Shown here: piece by piece, positions 1 through 6,949 of the stretch
Position numbering within the stretch: position 1 is the stretch's first letter
Layout of the letters: the number at the start of each line of letters is the position of its first letter
Translations under genes and position numbers: made by a program
Assembly: GCA_020201235.1 (NCBI GenBank)
Contig: JAIVHD010000291.1
Span: forward strand, 1-8,959
Reading direction: 5' to 3'
Length of the DNA: 8,959 nt
Origin: Lysobacteraceae bacterium
Lineage (GTDB): Bacteria; Pseudomonadota; Gammaproteobacteria; Xanthomonadales; Wenzhouxiangellaceae
The notes under the pieces: generated by a model
Seen by the model: the letters and a program-made list of their open reading frames with translations, nothing else
The model's database searches: none
Told to the model about the DNA's origin: nothing

Positions 1-120
1 GAGCCAGATTTTTCGATCTTTTGAGGCGAATAGTGGGCCTATTTAACGAAAAAGAGCGGGAAATCTGGCCCAATCCGGCTTTTCCGCAGTAGATCAGCGT
101 TAAGTCCGACAGGCTGCTAG
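1..120. mobile_element. probable terminal part of an insertion sequence or related repeat, cut by the window edge
   Basis: This stretch has no credible gene and contains nested inverted repeats: GCCAGATTT at 3-11 pairs with AAATCTGGC at 61-69, and TTTTTCG at 9-15 pairs with CGAAAAA at 47-53. The segment ending near 120, read on the minus strand as AGCAGCCTGTCGGACTTAA, resembles from memory the terminal repeats of proteobacterial insertion sequences. I could not check this and cannot name a family. If right, the element extends left beyond the window and its outer end is near 118-120. The sequence just right of it does not match the leader of the second helicase copy, which fits an insertion boundary. 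Confidence 0.3.
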
Positions 121-123
121 GAG

Positions 124-154
124 TTGAAGCAAAGAAACGACCAATAGCTACACT
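124..154 (+). promoter_or_regulatory. weak candidate promoter for helicase copy 1
   Basis: TTGAAG at 124-129 and TACACT at 149-154 could be -35 and -10 boxes, with a long 19-bp spacer. Transcription would start near 161 and leave a leader of about 45 bases before the ATG at 205. The match is only moderate. No good Shine-Dalgarno sequence precedes the ATG. The candidate lies immediately right of the IS-like sequence, so copy 1 may be transcribed from element-derived or junction sequence. Confidence 0.25.
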
Positions 155-204
155 CGTGATGTACTCTCTGCTGTTCGTTTTCTTTATGAAATAGCCGGAT
201 TTCG

Positions 205-2406
205 ATGATTCTTCCCCAGCAGCTTTCGGCCGCTTGGCTTACGCGCGAGACCGATTCTGGCTCGTGGCAGCGCGGCAGCCGTTATTTTCGCGACGGCTAT
301 GCGAAGCTCGAAAACGTCGAGCACCTGCGCGATGGCACTGTGCTCCTGTTCGGCTCCTGCCAGGGGTCGCAATTCGAGCCGTACGAGCAGCAGATCGAAA
401 TCCAGCGCGACGGCAAGGATTTCGTGCTCGACGGCGAGTGCTCCTGTCCAGTTGAATTCAACTGCAAGCATGTCGTCGCACTGATCTTGACCTGGCAGGC
501 ACTCGCGTCCGGCAAGCCGGCTGATCCCGAACAAACGGCCAACGCAGTCGAACTTTGGCTGGCCGAACTTCCAGGTCACGCCGACCAGCAGGCCGAGTCG
601 CCGGAAGCCTTGCTGTATCTGCTCGACCAAGTGCCGGGCCCGGGTCGTGATATCGAGATCCATTTTTGCGTTGCCCGTCGCAAAAAAGACGAGGCTTGGG
701 GCAAGGGACGCATCACCCAGCCGCCCGCGATCCGCAATTCCTGGCACCGTCCGAACTATTTGCGCGCGATCGACGAGGAAATCCTCACGCTGGTCCAGGC
801 CAGCGCGGAAGATCCATGGGCGAATGCGTTTACCGCTTCAGGCGCGGCCGGCCACCTGGCGCTGATGAAGATCGCCGAGTCCGGGCGCGCGTTCTGGGGC
901 GCCGAACGGCTGGGCCCGTTTCGGACCGACCGGCCGCGCGCGCTGGAACTGGGCTGGACCGGCGACCATAAAAGCGGTTACAGCGTGCAGATACAGATCC
1001 GGGACAGCGGCATTCTGGTGCCCACCGACCCACCCTGTTATGTCGATCCTGATGCGCTTACAGTCGGCACCCTGGACCTGCCACGCGGCGTGGACAACGA
1101 CACTCTAAAATGGCTGGCCCGCGCACCAACCATACCGGCTGGCGCGGCCAATCGTCTCAGTCATAAGCTGGCGCTGGCGATGCCTGAACTCCCGACCCCG
1201 GTGGAGGTGGAGTACGAGCTCATAGACGCTATACCTTCGGGCTGGCTGAACATTGGCTTCGACCCCGAGCGGCCAGCTCAAACGGGTGCCGGCCTGATGT
1301 ATTGCTACCAAGATCTGACGGTAGCGCCCGGCCATCCGCAAACCGACCGCATCGTCGAATACGGCTCCCGTTTGCTCAAGCTTCATCGCGACCGCAGCGC
1401 CGAACGAAAACTCACCCAAACCCTGGTTGATAGCGGCCTGGAAGCGATCAACGAAGAGCGGTTCCGACTGGCCGGCGGGCTGGAGGGCACAGCGTTGCGC
1501 GACGCTTGGTTTGATTGGCTGCAGACCGTCGCACCGAGGCTGCGCGAGGCGGGCTGGCGGATCGATCTTGTCGGCGATGGAGATTTCACCGTCAGCGAAT
1601 CCGACGGCATCGACGGCGAAGTCGAAGCGCAGGGCAACGACTGGTTCAGCCTGCGCTTCGACCTGGAGTTCGATGGCTGGCGCATGCCGCTGCTGCCGCT
1701 GGTCAGCCAGTTGCTGCACCACTACCGGCCAGGTGCCCTGCCCGAAACGCTTTACCTGGATACCGGCGACGGCCATTACGTCAGCGTGCCGGCCACACAG
1801 ATCGAGCCGGTGCTCAAGACCATTGTCGACTTGTTCGACCGGGCCGACGACGATGCGCTGAAACTGGCCCGGCCCGACGCTGCCCGGCTGCTGGACCTCG
1901 AAGGCATCCCGGTGCGCGGTGCAACCAGCCTGAAGAAGCTGGCGCGCAAGCTGGCCGATTTCTCCGGACTCAAGACTGTCAAGCCGCCGACCACGTTCAA
2001 GGGCAAGCTGCGCGAATACCAGCAGCACGGGGTGGACTGGCTGCAATTTCTGCGCGAACACGAATTCGGCGGCATTCTGGCCGACGACATGGGCCTGGGC
2101 AAGACGGTCCAGACGCTGGCCCATTTGCATTCTGGCCGACGACATGGGCCTGGGCAAGACGGTCCAGACGCTGGCCCATTTGGCAATCGAAAAGCGCGCC
2201 GGGCGGATGCAGCAGCCGAGTCTGATCGTGGCACCAACCAGCCTGATGGGCAACTGGCGGCGCGAGGCCGAGACCTTCACGCCAAAGCTCAGCGTCGTCG
2301 TGTTGCACGGACCCGAGCGCTCAACCTGGTTCGACCATCTGGCCAATTTCGATCTTGTTCTGACCACCTATCCGCTGCTGCCGCGAGATCGCGCGTTGTT
2401 GCTTAA
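205..2406 (+). CDS. N-terminal fragment of helicase copy 1 (SWIM domain to Walker A)
   Basis: This frame encodes 733 residues. Residues 1-641 are genuine family sequence. The SWIM motif CxCx5CxH lies at C79-H89. After a central region with conserved blocks, the SNF2 N-lobe begins near residue 595, and Walker A GLGKT is at 630-634. From residue 642 the frame enters the second repeat copy out of phase. The remaining ~92 residues are a missense tail, rich in Arg, Ala and Gly, with no similarity to the paralogue. This fragment could bind nucleic acid through SWIM but lacks DEAQ and the whole C-lobe, so it should have no ATPase activity. If the 55-bp repeat is an assembly error, this fragment does not exist in the organism. 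Confidence 0.6.
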   Translation: MILPQQLSAAWLTRETDSGSWQRGSRYFRDGYAKLENVEHLRDGTVLLFGSCQGSQFEPYEQQIEIQRDGKDFVLDGECSCPVEFNCKHVVALILTWQALASGKPADPEQTANAVELWLAELPGHADQQAESPEALLYLLDQVPGPGRDIEIHFCVARRKKDEAWGKGRITQPPAIRNSWHRPNYLRAIDEEILTLVQASAEDPWANAFTASGAAGHLALMKIAESGRAFWGAERLGPFRTDRPRALELGWTGDHKSGYSVQIQIRDSGILVPTDPPCYVDPDALTVGTLDLPRGVDNDTLKWLARAPTIPAGAANRLSHKLALAMPELPTPVEVEYELIDAIPSGWLNIGFDPERPAQTGAGLMYCYQDLTVAPGHPQTDRIVEYGSRLLKLHRDRSAERKLTQTLVDSGLEAINEERFRLAGGLEGTALRDAWFDWLQTVAPRLREAGWRIDLVGDGDFTVSESDGIDGEVEAQGNDWFSLRFDLEFDGWRMPLLPLVSQLLHHYRPGALPETLYLDTGDGHYVSVPATQIEPVLKTIVDLFDRADDDALKLARPDAARLLDLEGIPVRGATSLKKLARKLADFSGLKTVKPPTTFKGKLREYQQHGVDWLQFLREHEFGGILADDMGLGKTVQTLAHLHSGRRHGPGQDGPDAGPFGNRKARRADAAAESDRGTNQPDGQLAARGRDLHAKAQRRRVARTRALNLVRPSGQFRSCSDHLSAAAARSRVVA
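2072..2182 (+). repeat. exact 55-bp tandem duplication over Walker A codons
   Basis: Bases 2072-2126 are repeated exactly at 2127-2181, and one further G at 2182 extends the identity to 56 bases. The unit begins GCATTCTGGCCGACGACATG and covers the codons for [16 protein letters not shown]. Because 55 is not a multiple of 3, it moves the downstream frame by one. Copy 2 of the gene has a single version of this segment (about 5395-5449), which shows the single version is ancestral. A slipped-replication duplication or a mis-joined assembly overlap of 55 bases would look the same. Confidence 0.97.
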
Positions 2407-3463
2407 ACAGCGCTGGCACTACCTGATACTGGACGAAGCCCAGCAAATCAAGAACCCGAAAGCCCAGGCTGCGCAGGTGGTGCGCAAGCTCGATTGCAAA
2501 CACCGCCTGTGCCTGACCGGCACGCCGATGGAAAACCACCTCGGCGAGCTTTGGGCCCAGTTCGATTTCCTGATGCCCGGTTTCCTCGGCGAGCAAAAGA
2601 ATTTCACGCAGACCTATCGCACGCCGATCGAAAAGCACAACGACTCGGACCGGCTGGAAAGGCTCAACCGGCGCACCGGACCTTTTCTGCTGCGCCGGAC
2701 CAAAGATCTGGTTGCATCAGAATTGCCGCCAAAGACCGAGCTGCTGCGCCGCGCGGAATTCGATTCCAAACAGGCGCGACTTTACGAAAGCGTCCGCTTG
2801 ACCATGGAAAAGAAGGTCCGCACGGCCATCGCCGCCAAGGGTCTGGCCCGAAGCCACATCATCGTACTTGAGGCATTGCTCAAACTGCGCCAGGTTTGCT
2901 GCGACCCACGCTTGCTGAGCCGAAGCATGCCGGGTGCTGCGGCCACGCCGTCGGCCAAGTTCAACCTGCTGTTCGAACTCTTGCCGGAGCTGCTGGAAGA
3001 AGGCCGCAGAGTGTTGCTGTTCTCGCAGTTCACGACCATGCTCGGCCTGATCGAGAAAGAGCTGGACAAGCGCCACATCACCTACGCCAAGCTCACCGGC
3101 CAGACGCGCAAGCGCGAGGCGGCCATCCAGCGCTTCCGCGACGGTGAGGTTGCGCTGTTTCTGGTCAGTCTCAAGGCCGGCGGCGTCGGCCTCAACCTGG
3201 TCGAGGCCGACACCGTCATCCACTACGACCCGTGGTGGAACCCGGCGGTCGAGCACCAGGCCACCGACCGCGCACACCGAATCGGTCAGGACAAACCGGT
3301 GTTCGTCTACAAGCTGGTCACCGAAGGCACCGTTGAAGAAAAAATCCTCGCGCTGCAGGAACGTAAACAAAAACTCGCCCAGAGCGTCTACGGAAAAGGT
3401 CGCAAGCAAGACCAGCCGCCAATCGACGAAGACACCATCCAGGCCCTGTTGGCCGGAGATTGA
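2144..3463 (+). CDS. C-terminal fragment of helicase copy 1 (SNF2 ATPase and helicase lobes)
   Basis: This frame encodes 439 residues starting at the Met inside the duplicated DDMGLGKT motif. It keeps most of the motor: Walker A GLGKT at 2-6, [13 protein letters not shown] (Ia) near 26-38, LTTYPL (Ib) near 73-78, DEAQ (II) at 97-100, TGTPMEN (III) at 125-131, [12 protein letters not shown] (IV), [11 protein letters not shown] (V) and [11 protein letters not shown] (VI) at 372-382. It lacks the strand and Q-motif side that normally precede Walker A, so independent activity is doubtful. No Shine-Dalgarno is evident before the ATG at 2144, so internal initiation is only a possibility. More likely it is the second half of one 1,067-residue protein. 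The stop codon at 3461-3463 aligns with the end of copy 2. Confidence 0.65.
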   Translation: MGLGKTVQTLAHLAIEKRAGRMQQPSLIVAPTSLMGNWRREAETFTPKLSVVVLHGPERSTWFDHLANFDLVLTTYPLLPRDRALLLKQRWHYLILDEAQQIKNPKAQAAQVVRKLDCKHRLCLTGTPMENHLGELWAQFDFLMPGFLGEQKNFTQTYRTPIEKHNDSDRLERLNRRTGPFLLRRTKDLVASELPPKTELLRRAEFDSKQARLYESVRLTMEKKVRTAIAAKGLARSHIIVLEALLKLRQVCCDPRLLSRSMPGAAATPSAKFNLLFELLPELLEEGRRVLLFSQFTTMLGLIEKELDKRHITYAKLTGQTRKREAAIQRFRDGEVALFLVSLKAGGVGLNLVEADTVIHYDPWWNPAVEHQATDRAHRIGQDKPVFVYKLVTEGTVEEKILALQERKQKLAQSVYGKGRKQDQPPIDEDTIQALLAGD

Positions 3464-3532
3464 GCGGCATCAGGCGAGCTTTCAACCGGCCTTATTCAAT
3501 TCACCACCTGCCGTGACGAGACGCTTCCAGGT

Positions 3533-3553
3533 GCGAAAGCCGGGGCCTTTCGC
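3533..3553 (+). terminator. hairpin after helicase copy 1, possible weak terminator
   Basis: A 7-bp perfect stem, GCGAAAG pairing with CTTTCGC, closes a 7-base loop about 70 bases after the copy 1 stop. No T run follows, so it is not a standard Rho-independent terminator. It may be a 3'-end stabilising hairpin or chance. The left arm is not conserved after copy 2. Confidence 0.2.
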
Positions 3554-3611
3554 GCCCAAGCGCACAGCACCGGTCGAGCCCTCGCGACCGCAGCGTGGTT
3601 CTAGATTTCTC

Positions 3612-3634
3612 AGCGCATTGACTACGTATGCGCT
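3612..3634. promoter_or_regulatory. inverted repeat upstream of helicase copy 2, possible operator
   Basis: AGCGCAT at 3612-3618 and ATGCGCT at 3628-3634 form a perfect 7-bp inverted repeat with a 9-base gap, centred about 49 bases before the ATG at 3672. The gap contains TTGACT, reminiscent of a -35 box, but no well-spaced -10 box follows. It could be a dimeric regulator site or a leader hairpin. Copy 1 has no such sequence in front of it. Confidence 0.25.
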
Positions 3635-3671
3635 ACGATGCCGGGTTGCAATTCGACACCGACCCAATTTG

Positions 3672-4409
3672 ATGATTCGTCCCCAGCAACTCTCGACCGC
3701 GTGGTTGTCGCGCGAGTGCGATTCCGGTGCGTGGAAGCGCGGCAGCCGTTATTTTCGCGACGGTCGCGCCTCCCTTGGCGCGGTCGAACGCTTGCCCGAC
3801 GGCGGTCTGCTGTTGACCGGAAGCTGCCAGGGCAGTGCGTTCGAGCCATACCGGCAACGCATCGAGATTACCCAGGGCCAGGGCGGCATCGTGCTGGATG
3901 GCGAGTGCAGTTGCTCGGTTGGTTTTAACTGCAAGCATGTAATCGCCATGGTCCTGACCTGGCGGGCGCTTGCGCCGGACGAGGCCGGTGATGCAGCCGA
4001 GCTTGATACCTGGCTGACCCAACTGACGGCGGCAGAGACAACCTCTGACAACGACGAGACGCTGCTGTATTCACTGGCGGCAGACGGGCGCGAATCCGAA
4101 GTCGACGTCAGCCTGATCGTTGCCCGGCCCAAGACCACCGAGGCCGGCTGGACCCAGGGCCGCAAAGCTTCGGTTTCGTCGCTGGCATCCAACTGGTACC
4201 GGCCCGAGTACGTTCGTCACGGCGACAATGAGATTCTGTCGCTGATTCGCGGCGAAAGCCAGTTTAGTAATCAGTTGCAGATTGCGGGCGCCGCCGGTCA
4301 TCTGGCGCTGATGAAAATGGTTGAGTCGGGACGGGCCTTCTGGCGCGATGAGCGCGAGCGCGCGCTCGCGACAACCAGCTCGGCCGCGCCCGGCTGCCCT
4401 CTGGCGTAG
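3672..4409 (+). CDS. N-terminal SWIM fragment of helicase copy 2
   Basis: This frame encodes 245 residues. The start MIRPQQLSTAW matches copy 1 residue for residue in position, which is why 3672 was chosen although the frame stays open further upstream. The SWIM zinc-ligand pattern is C79, C81, C87 and H89, identical in spacing to copy 1. Family sequence continues to about W224. The final ~20 residues are out of frame after the lesion and end at a TAG at 4407-4409. If translated, it would be a stand-alone SWIM-domain protein without motor activity. No clear Shine-Dalgarno is seen. Confidence 0.6.
   Translation: MIRPQQLSTAWLSRECDSGAWKRGSRYFRDGRASLGAVERLPDGGLLLTGSCQGSAFEPYRQRIEITQGQGGIVLDGECSCSVGFNCKHVIAMVLTWRALAPDEAGDAAELDTWLTQLTAAETTSDNDETLLYSLAADGRESEVDVSLIVARPKTTEAGWTQGRKASVSSLASNWYRPEYVRHGDNEILSLIRGESQFSNQLQIAGAAGHLALMKMVESGRAFWRDERERALATTSSAAPGCPLA
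4353..4370. repeat. 18-bp perfect GC palindrome at the copy 2 lesion
   Basis: The 18 bases CGCGAGCGCGCGCTCGCG equal their own reverse complement and sit ten bases after the Trp codon where alignment with copy 1 is lost. A palindrome here could promote slipped-strand deletion, could be a product of the rearrangement, or could mark a sequencing problem. The copy 1 equivalent region has no such palindrome. Confidence 0.9.
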
Positions 4410-4426
4410 ACCTGCGCAAGCTTGAA

Positions 4427-6730
4427 ATGCTGCGCCAGGCACCCGCCATCCCGTTGGACGATGCGCGCCGAATCAGCCGCCGGATCGCACTTTCGTTTCC
4501 CGACCTGCCGACCCCGGTCGAGGTTGCATTCAAGGAAATCAAGCAGCCACCGAAGCCGATGCTGCACGTGCGGCTGAACCCGTCTGACCCGGCCAAATCC
4601 GAGGTCCGACTCGGCTTTGCCTACGGCGACACGGTGGTTACGCCTGACCACCCCGAATCGGTCATCGTGACCGAAGCCGGCCAGTACGTGTTGCGCGTGC
4701 ACCGCGATGCGGCCGCCGAGGACCACGCGCGGCAGCAACTGGCTAACTACAATCTCGAACCGCTGGCCTTCGATTCCGATCGCTTCCGGTTGACCGGCGA
4801 TCAGCAGGGCACGCGACTGCGCGACGCCTGGTTCGGCTGGCTCGAAACCTCAGCCCCCGGCTTGCAGGCCGAGGGCTGGCAAATCTCTCAATCGGCTGAC
4901 CGACAGTTTACGGTCAGTGAGTCCGACAGCATTGATGGCGAAGTCGAGGCCGACGGCAACGACTGGTTTAGCCTGCGCTTCGACCTGGAGTTCGACGGCT
5001 GGAGCATGCCGCTACTGCCGCTGATCAGCCAGCTGATCGAGCATTACCAACCCGACCAGTTACCTGACAAGGTTTACCTGGATACCGGCGAGGGCCACTA
5101 TGTCGGCGTGCCAACCGAGCAGATCGAGCCGGTGCTCAAGACCATTCTTGACCTGTTCGACCGAGTCGATTTCGACCGGCTGAGGCTGTCCAGGCCCGAC
5201 GCCACGCGCCTGCTGGATCTCGAAGGCGTTCCGGTTCAGGGCGCGAATAATCTCAAGAAGCTGGCGCGCAAAATGACCGATTTTTCGGGCCTGAAAGTGG
5301 TCAAGCCGCCGACCACGTTTAAGGGCCAGCTGCGCGATTATCAGCAGCACGGGCTAAACTGGTTGCAATTTCTGCGCGAACAGCAACTGGCGGGCATCCT
5401 GGCCGACGACATGGGTCTGGGCAAGACGATCCAGACGCTGGCCCATCTGGCCGTCGAAAAACGCGCCGGGCGAATGCAGCAGCCGAGTCTGTTGATCGCT
5501 CCGACCAGCCTGATGGGCAACTGGCGACGCGAGGCCGCGCAATTTACGCCGGGCCTCAAAGTGCTGGTCCTGCATGGTCCGGACCGGGCCGACGACTTTG
5601 CCCGGCTGGCCGAATTTGACCTGGTGCTGACCACCTACCCGCTGCTGCCACGCGATCGTAAGGTGCTGCTAAAGCAGCCTTGGCACTATCTGATTCTCGA
5701 CGAGGCCCAGCAAATCAAGAACCCCGACGCGCAGGCCGCGCAGGTTGTTCGGGCGCTGGTCGCAAATCATCGCCTGTGTCTAACCGGCACGCCGATGGAA
5801 AACCATCTGGGCGAGTTGTGGGCCCAGTTCGACTTCCTGATGCCCGGCTTTCTGGGCGATCGTGAAACCTTCAATCGAAACTATCGCACGCCGGTCGAAA
5901 AACACGGCGACGACGAACGTTTGGTCAGCCTCAAACAGCGCATCGCGCCGTTTTTGCTGCGCCGGACCAAAGATCGGGTAGCCGCCGAGCTGCCGCCCAA
6001 GACCGAGTTGCTGCGCTCGACCGAAATCAGCGGAAAGCAGGCCCAGCTCTACGAGAGCATTCGCCTGACGATGGAAAAAAAGGTCCGCGACGCGATTTCG
6101 ACGAAGGGCCTGGCTCGCAGCCACATCGTCGTGCTCGAAGCGCTGCTCAAGCTGCGCCAGGTGTGCTGCGATCCGCGCTTGCTGCCGGCGACCACCGCCG
6201 GTGTCCAGGGCGCGCCGTCGGCCAAGATGGAATTGCTGCTGGACCTGTTGCCGGGCCTGCTCGAAGACGGCCGCCGCGTGCTGCTGTTTTCACAGTTCAC
6301 GACCATGCTCGGCCTGATCGAGCGCGAGCTCGACGCGCTCGGCATCGAATACGCTAAACTAACTGGCCAAACGCGCAAGCGCGACGAGGCCATCGGGCGC
6401 TTCCGCGGCGGCGAGGTCAACCTGTTTCTGATCAGCCTTAAGGCCGGCGGTGTCGGCCTCAACCTGGTCGAGGCCGATACTGTCATCCACTACGACCCGT
6501 GGTGGAACCCGGCGGTCGAGCACCAAGCCACCGACCGGGCCCACCGTATCGGCCAGAGCAAACCGGTGTTTATTTACAAGCTGGTCACGGAAGGTACGGT
6601 CGAAGAAAAAATCCTGGCACTGCAGCAGCGCAAACAGAAACTGGCCGACGGCGTTTACGGCGAGGGCCGCCGCAAGGACGAGCCGCCAATCACCGAGGAC
6701 ACCATACGCGACCTGCTTTCAGCCGGTTGA
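4427..6730 (+). CDS. C-terminal fragment of helicase copy 2 (central region plus complete SNF2 motor)
   Basis: This frame encodes 767 residues from the first ATG, and the frame is open from about 4352. It contains the central family region (residues ~1-290) and a complete two-lobe SNF2 motor: [11 protein letters not shown] with Walker A GLGKT 330-334, APTSLMGNW (Ia) near 358-366, DEAQ (II) 425-428, TGTPMEN (III) 453-459, LLRRTKD near 510-516, [11 protein letters not shown] (IV), [11 protein letters not shown] (V) and [11 protein letters not shown] (VI) 700-710. Unlike the copy 1 fragment, this piece has everything a SNF2 ATPase needs and could be active without SWIM if expressed. No Shine-Dalgarno is evident before 4427. 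The simpler reading is the second part of a ~1,062-residue protein. Differences from copy 1 are mostly silent, indicating long purifying selection. Confidence 0.7.
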   Translation: MLRQAPAIPLDDARRISRRIALSFPDLPTPVEVAFKEIKQPPKPMLHVRLNPSDPAKSEVRLGFAYGDTVVTPDHPESVIVTEAGQYVLRVHRDAAAEDHARQQLANYNLEPLAFDSDRFRLTGDQQGTRLRDAWFGWLETSAPGLQAEGWQISQSADRQFTVSESDSIDGEVEADGNDWFSLRFDLEFDGWSMPLLPLISQLIEHYQPDQLPDKVYLDTGEGHYVGVPTEQIEPVLKTILDLFDRVDFDRLRLSRPDATRLLDLEGVPVQGANNLKKLARKMTDFSGLKVVKPPTTFKGQLRDYQQHGLNWLQFLREQQLAGILADDMGLGKTIQTLAHLAVEKRAGRMQQPSLLIAPTSLMGNWRREAAQFTPGLKVLVLHGPDRADDFARLAEFDLVLTTYPLLPRDRKVLLKQPWHYLILDEAQQIKNPDAQAAQVVRALVANHRLCLTGTPMENHLGELWAQFDFLMPGFLGDRETFNRNYRTPVEKHGDDERLVSLKQRIAPFLLRRTKDRVAAELPPKTELLRSTEISGKQAQLYESIRLTMEKKVRDAISTKGLARSHIVVLEALLKLRQVCCDPRLLPATTAGVQGAPSAKMELLLDLLPGLLEDGRRVLLFSQFTTMLGLIERELDALGIEYAKLTGQTRKRDEAIGRFRGGEVNLFLISLKAGGVGLNLVEADTVIHYDPWWNPAVEHQATDRAHRIGQSKPVFIYKLVTEGTVEEKILALQQRKQKLADGVYGEGRRKDEPPITEDTIRDLLSAG

Positions 6731-6921
6731 ACCCGCGTTGTTCACCACCCCTGCGTCACGAGGTACCGTCAGGTCTCGTGGCTGGGGCGTTTCGCGACGA
6801 TACGCAGCGGCTGCGTACTCGCCTGTCCGCTGAGGATGCGTGACCGAGCGAAACGCCGCAGACGAGGGGCATGGCCGTGCCGCAGTCGGTGGGCTGGTGA
6901 ATAAGGCGGGACTCATGATCC
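6731..6921 (+). other. structured non-coding spacer between helicase copy 2 and the rnpB terminator
   Basis: About 190 bases with no credible gene but several inverted repeats: CACGAG 6757-6762 with CTCGTG 6775-6780; an outer 10-bp pair GGCGTTTCGC 6786-6795 with GCGAAACGCC 6848-6857; and inside it a hairpin TACGCAG 6801-6807 with CTGCGTA 6811-6817. The first ~60 bases resemble the DNA after copy 1. It could act as the 3' end of the helicase transcript, a small RNA or a repeat remnant. No T-rich plus-strand terminator tail is present. Confidence 0.5.
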
Positions 6922-6947
6922 AAAAAAAAGGGGGCACGAATGCCCCC
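6922..6947 (-). terminator. Rho-independent terminator of rnpB
   Basis: Read on the minus strand, a 7-bp stem GGGGGCA pairs with TGCCCCC around a four-base loop (TTCG) and is followed by eight T residues. It lies directly after the 3' end of the RNase P RNA. On the plus strand it has an A run before the stem and no T run after, so it serves only the minus-strand gene. Confidence 0.93.
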
Positions 6948-6949
6948 TT

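Larger units (their letters stand above)
205..3463 (+). pseudogene. SWIM zinc-finger SNF2-type helicase, copy 1, frame broken by a 55-bp tandem duplication
   Basis: Removing one copy of the 55-bp repeat at 2072-2181 rejoins the two reading frames into a single 1,067-residue protein, close to the 1,062 residues reconstructed for the neighbouring paralogue. The intact protein would have an N-terminal SWIM zinc finger (C79, C81, C87, H89), a long central region, then the two RecA-like lobes of an SNF2 ATPase: Walker A GLGKT 630-634, DEAQ 725-728, TGTPMEN 753-759 and [11 protein letters not shown] 1000-1010. Proteins of this build are ATP-driven DNA translocases or remodellers, and SWIM domains bind nucleic acid or protein. 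The exact bacterial role is unknown. As written, the locus gives two fragments. Everything outside the repeat is open and conserved, so the break is recent or a sequence error. The start at 205 is supported by an in-frame stop at 187-189 and by the matching MIxPQQLS start of copy 2. Confidence 0.85.
3464..3671 (+). other. intergenic spacer between the two helicase copies
   Basis: This spacer is 208 bp long with no credible gene of its own. Its first ~60 bases resemble the sequence after copy 2 (shared TTCACCACC, CAGGT and TTTCGCG blocks near 3500-3555 and 6741-6796), so the ancestral duplication included 3' flanking DNA. It contains a hairpin, GCGAAAG 3533-3539 with CTTTCGC 3547-3553, without a T run. 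A second inverted repeat lies at 3612-3634. No strong promoter or ribosome binding site is visible, so copy 2 could be read through from copy 1 or use a weak local promoter. Confidence 0.6.
3672..6730 (+). pseudogene. SWIM zinc-finger SNF2-type helicase, copy 2, frame broken by a net ~130-bp loss
   Basis: Aligned with copy 1, the protein runs in one frame from the ATG at 3672 to the FW pair (Trp codon 4341-4343). It resumes in another frame at the LPSGVD block (Gly codon 4403-4405). The Trp-to-Gly distance is 62 bases here against 192 in copy 1, so about 130 bases are missing. Restoring them would give a protein of ~1,062 residues. The missing part corresponds to roughly 43 residues of the linker between the SWIM region and the central domain, not the catalytic motor. 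Everything before and after is open and closely similar to copy 1. This is a damaged paralogue, or an intact one damaged by sequencing or assembly. Like copy 1, its product would be an ATP-dependent DNA translocase of unassigned function. Confidence 0.8.

Noticed and set aside
2072..2182. Programmed ribosomal frameshift joining the two copy 1 frames
   Set aside because: No slippery heptamer is evident at the point of frame change. The frame change is fully explained by the 55-bp duplication, and even a shift would duplicate the Walker A segment in the product.
1105..2367. 420-codon open frame on the minus strand
   Set aside because: It lies antisense to helicase copy 1, whose protein is strongly conserved in the paralogue. 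High GC favours long open frames opposite real genes. It has no recognisable domain and no ribosome site.
3144..3671. In-frame upstream extension of helicase copy 2
   Set aside because: The frame is open by chance across the end of copy 1 in another phase. Similarity to copy 1 begins exactly at the Met at 3672.
205..6730. Phage-defence island based on helicase pairs
   Set aside because: No nuclease, methyltransferase or other known defence partner is present in the window. SWIM-SNF2 helicases alone are not diagnostic.
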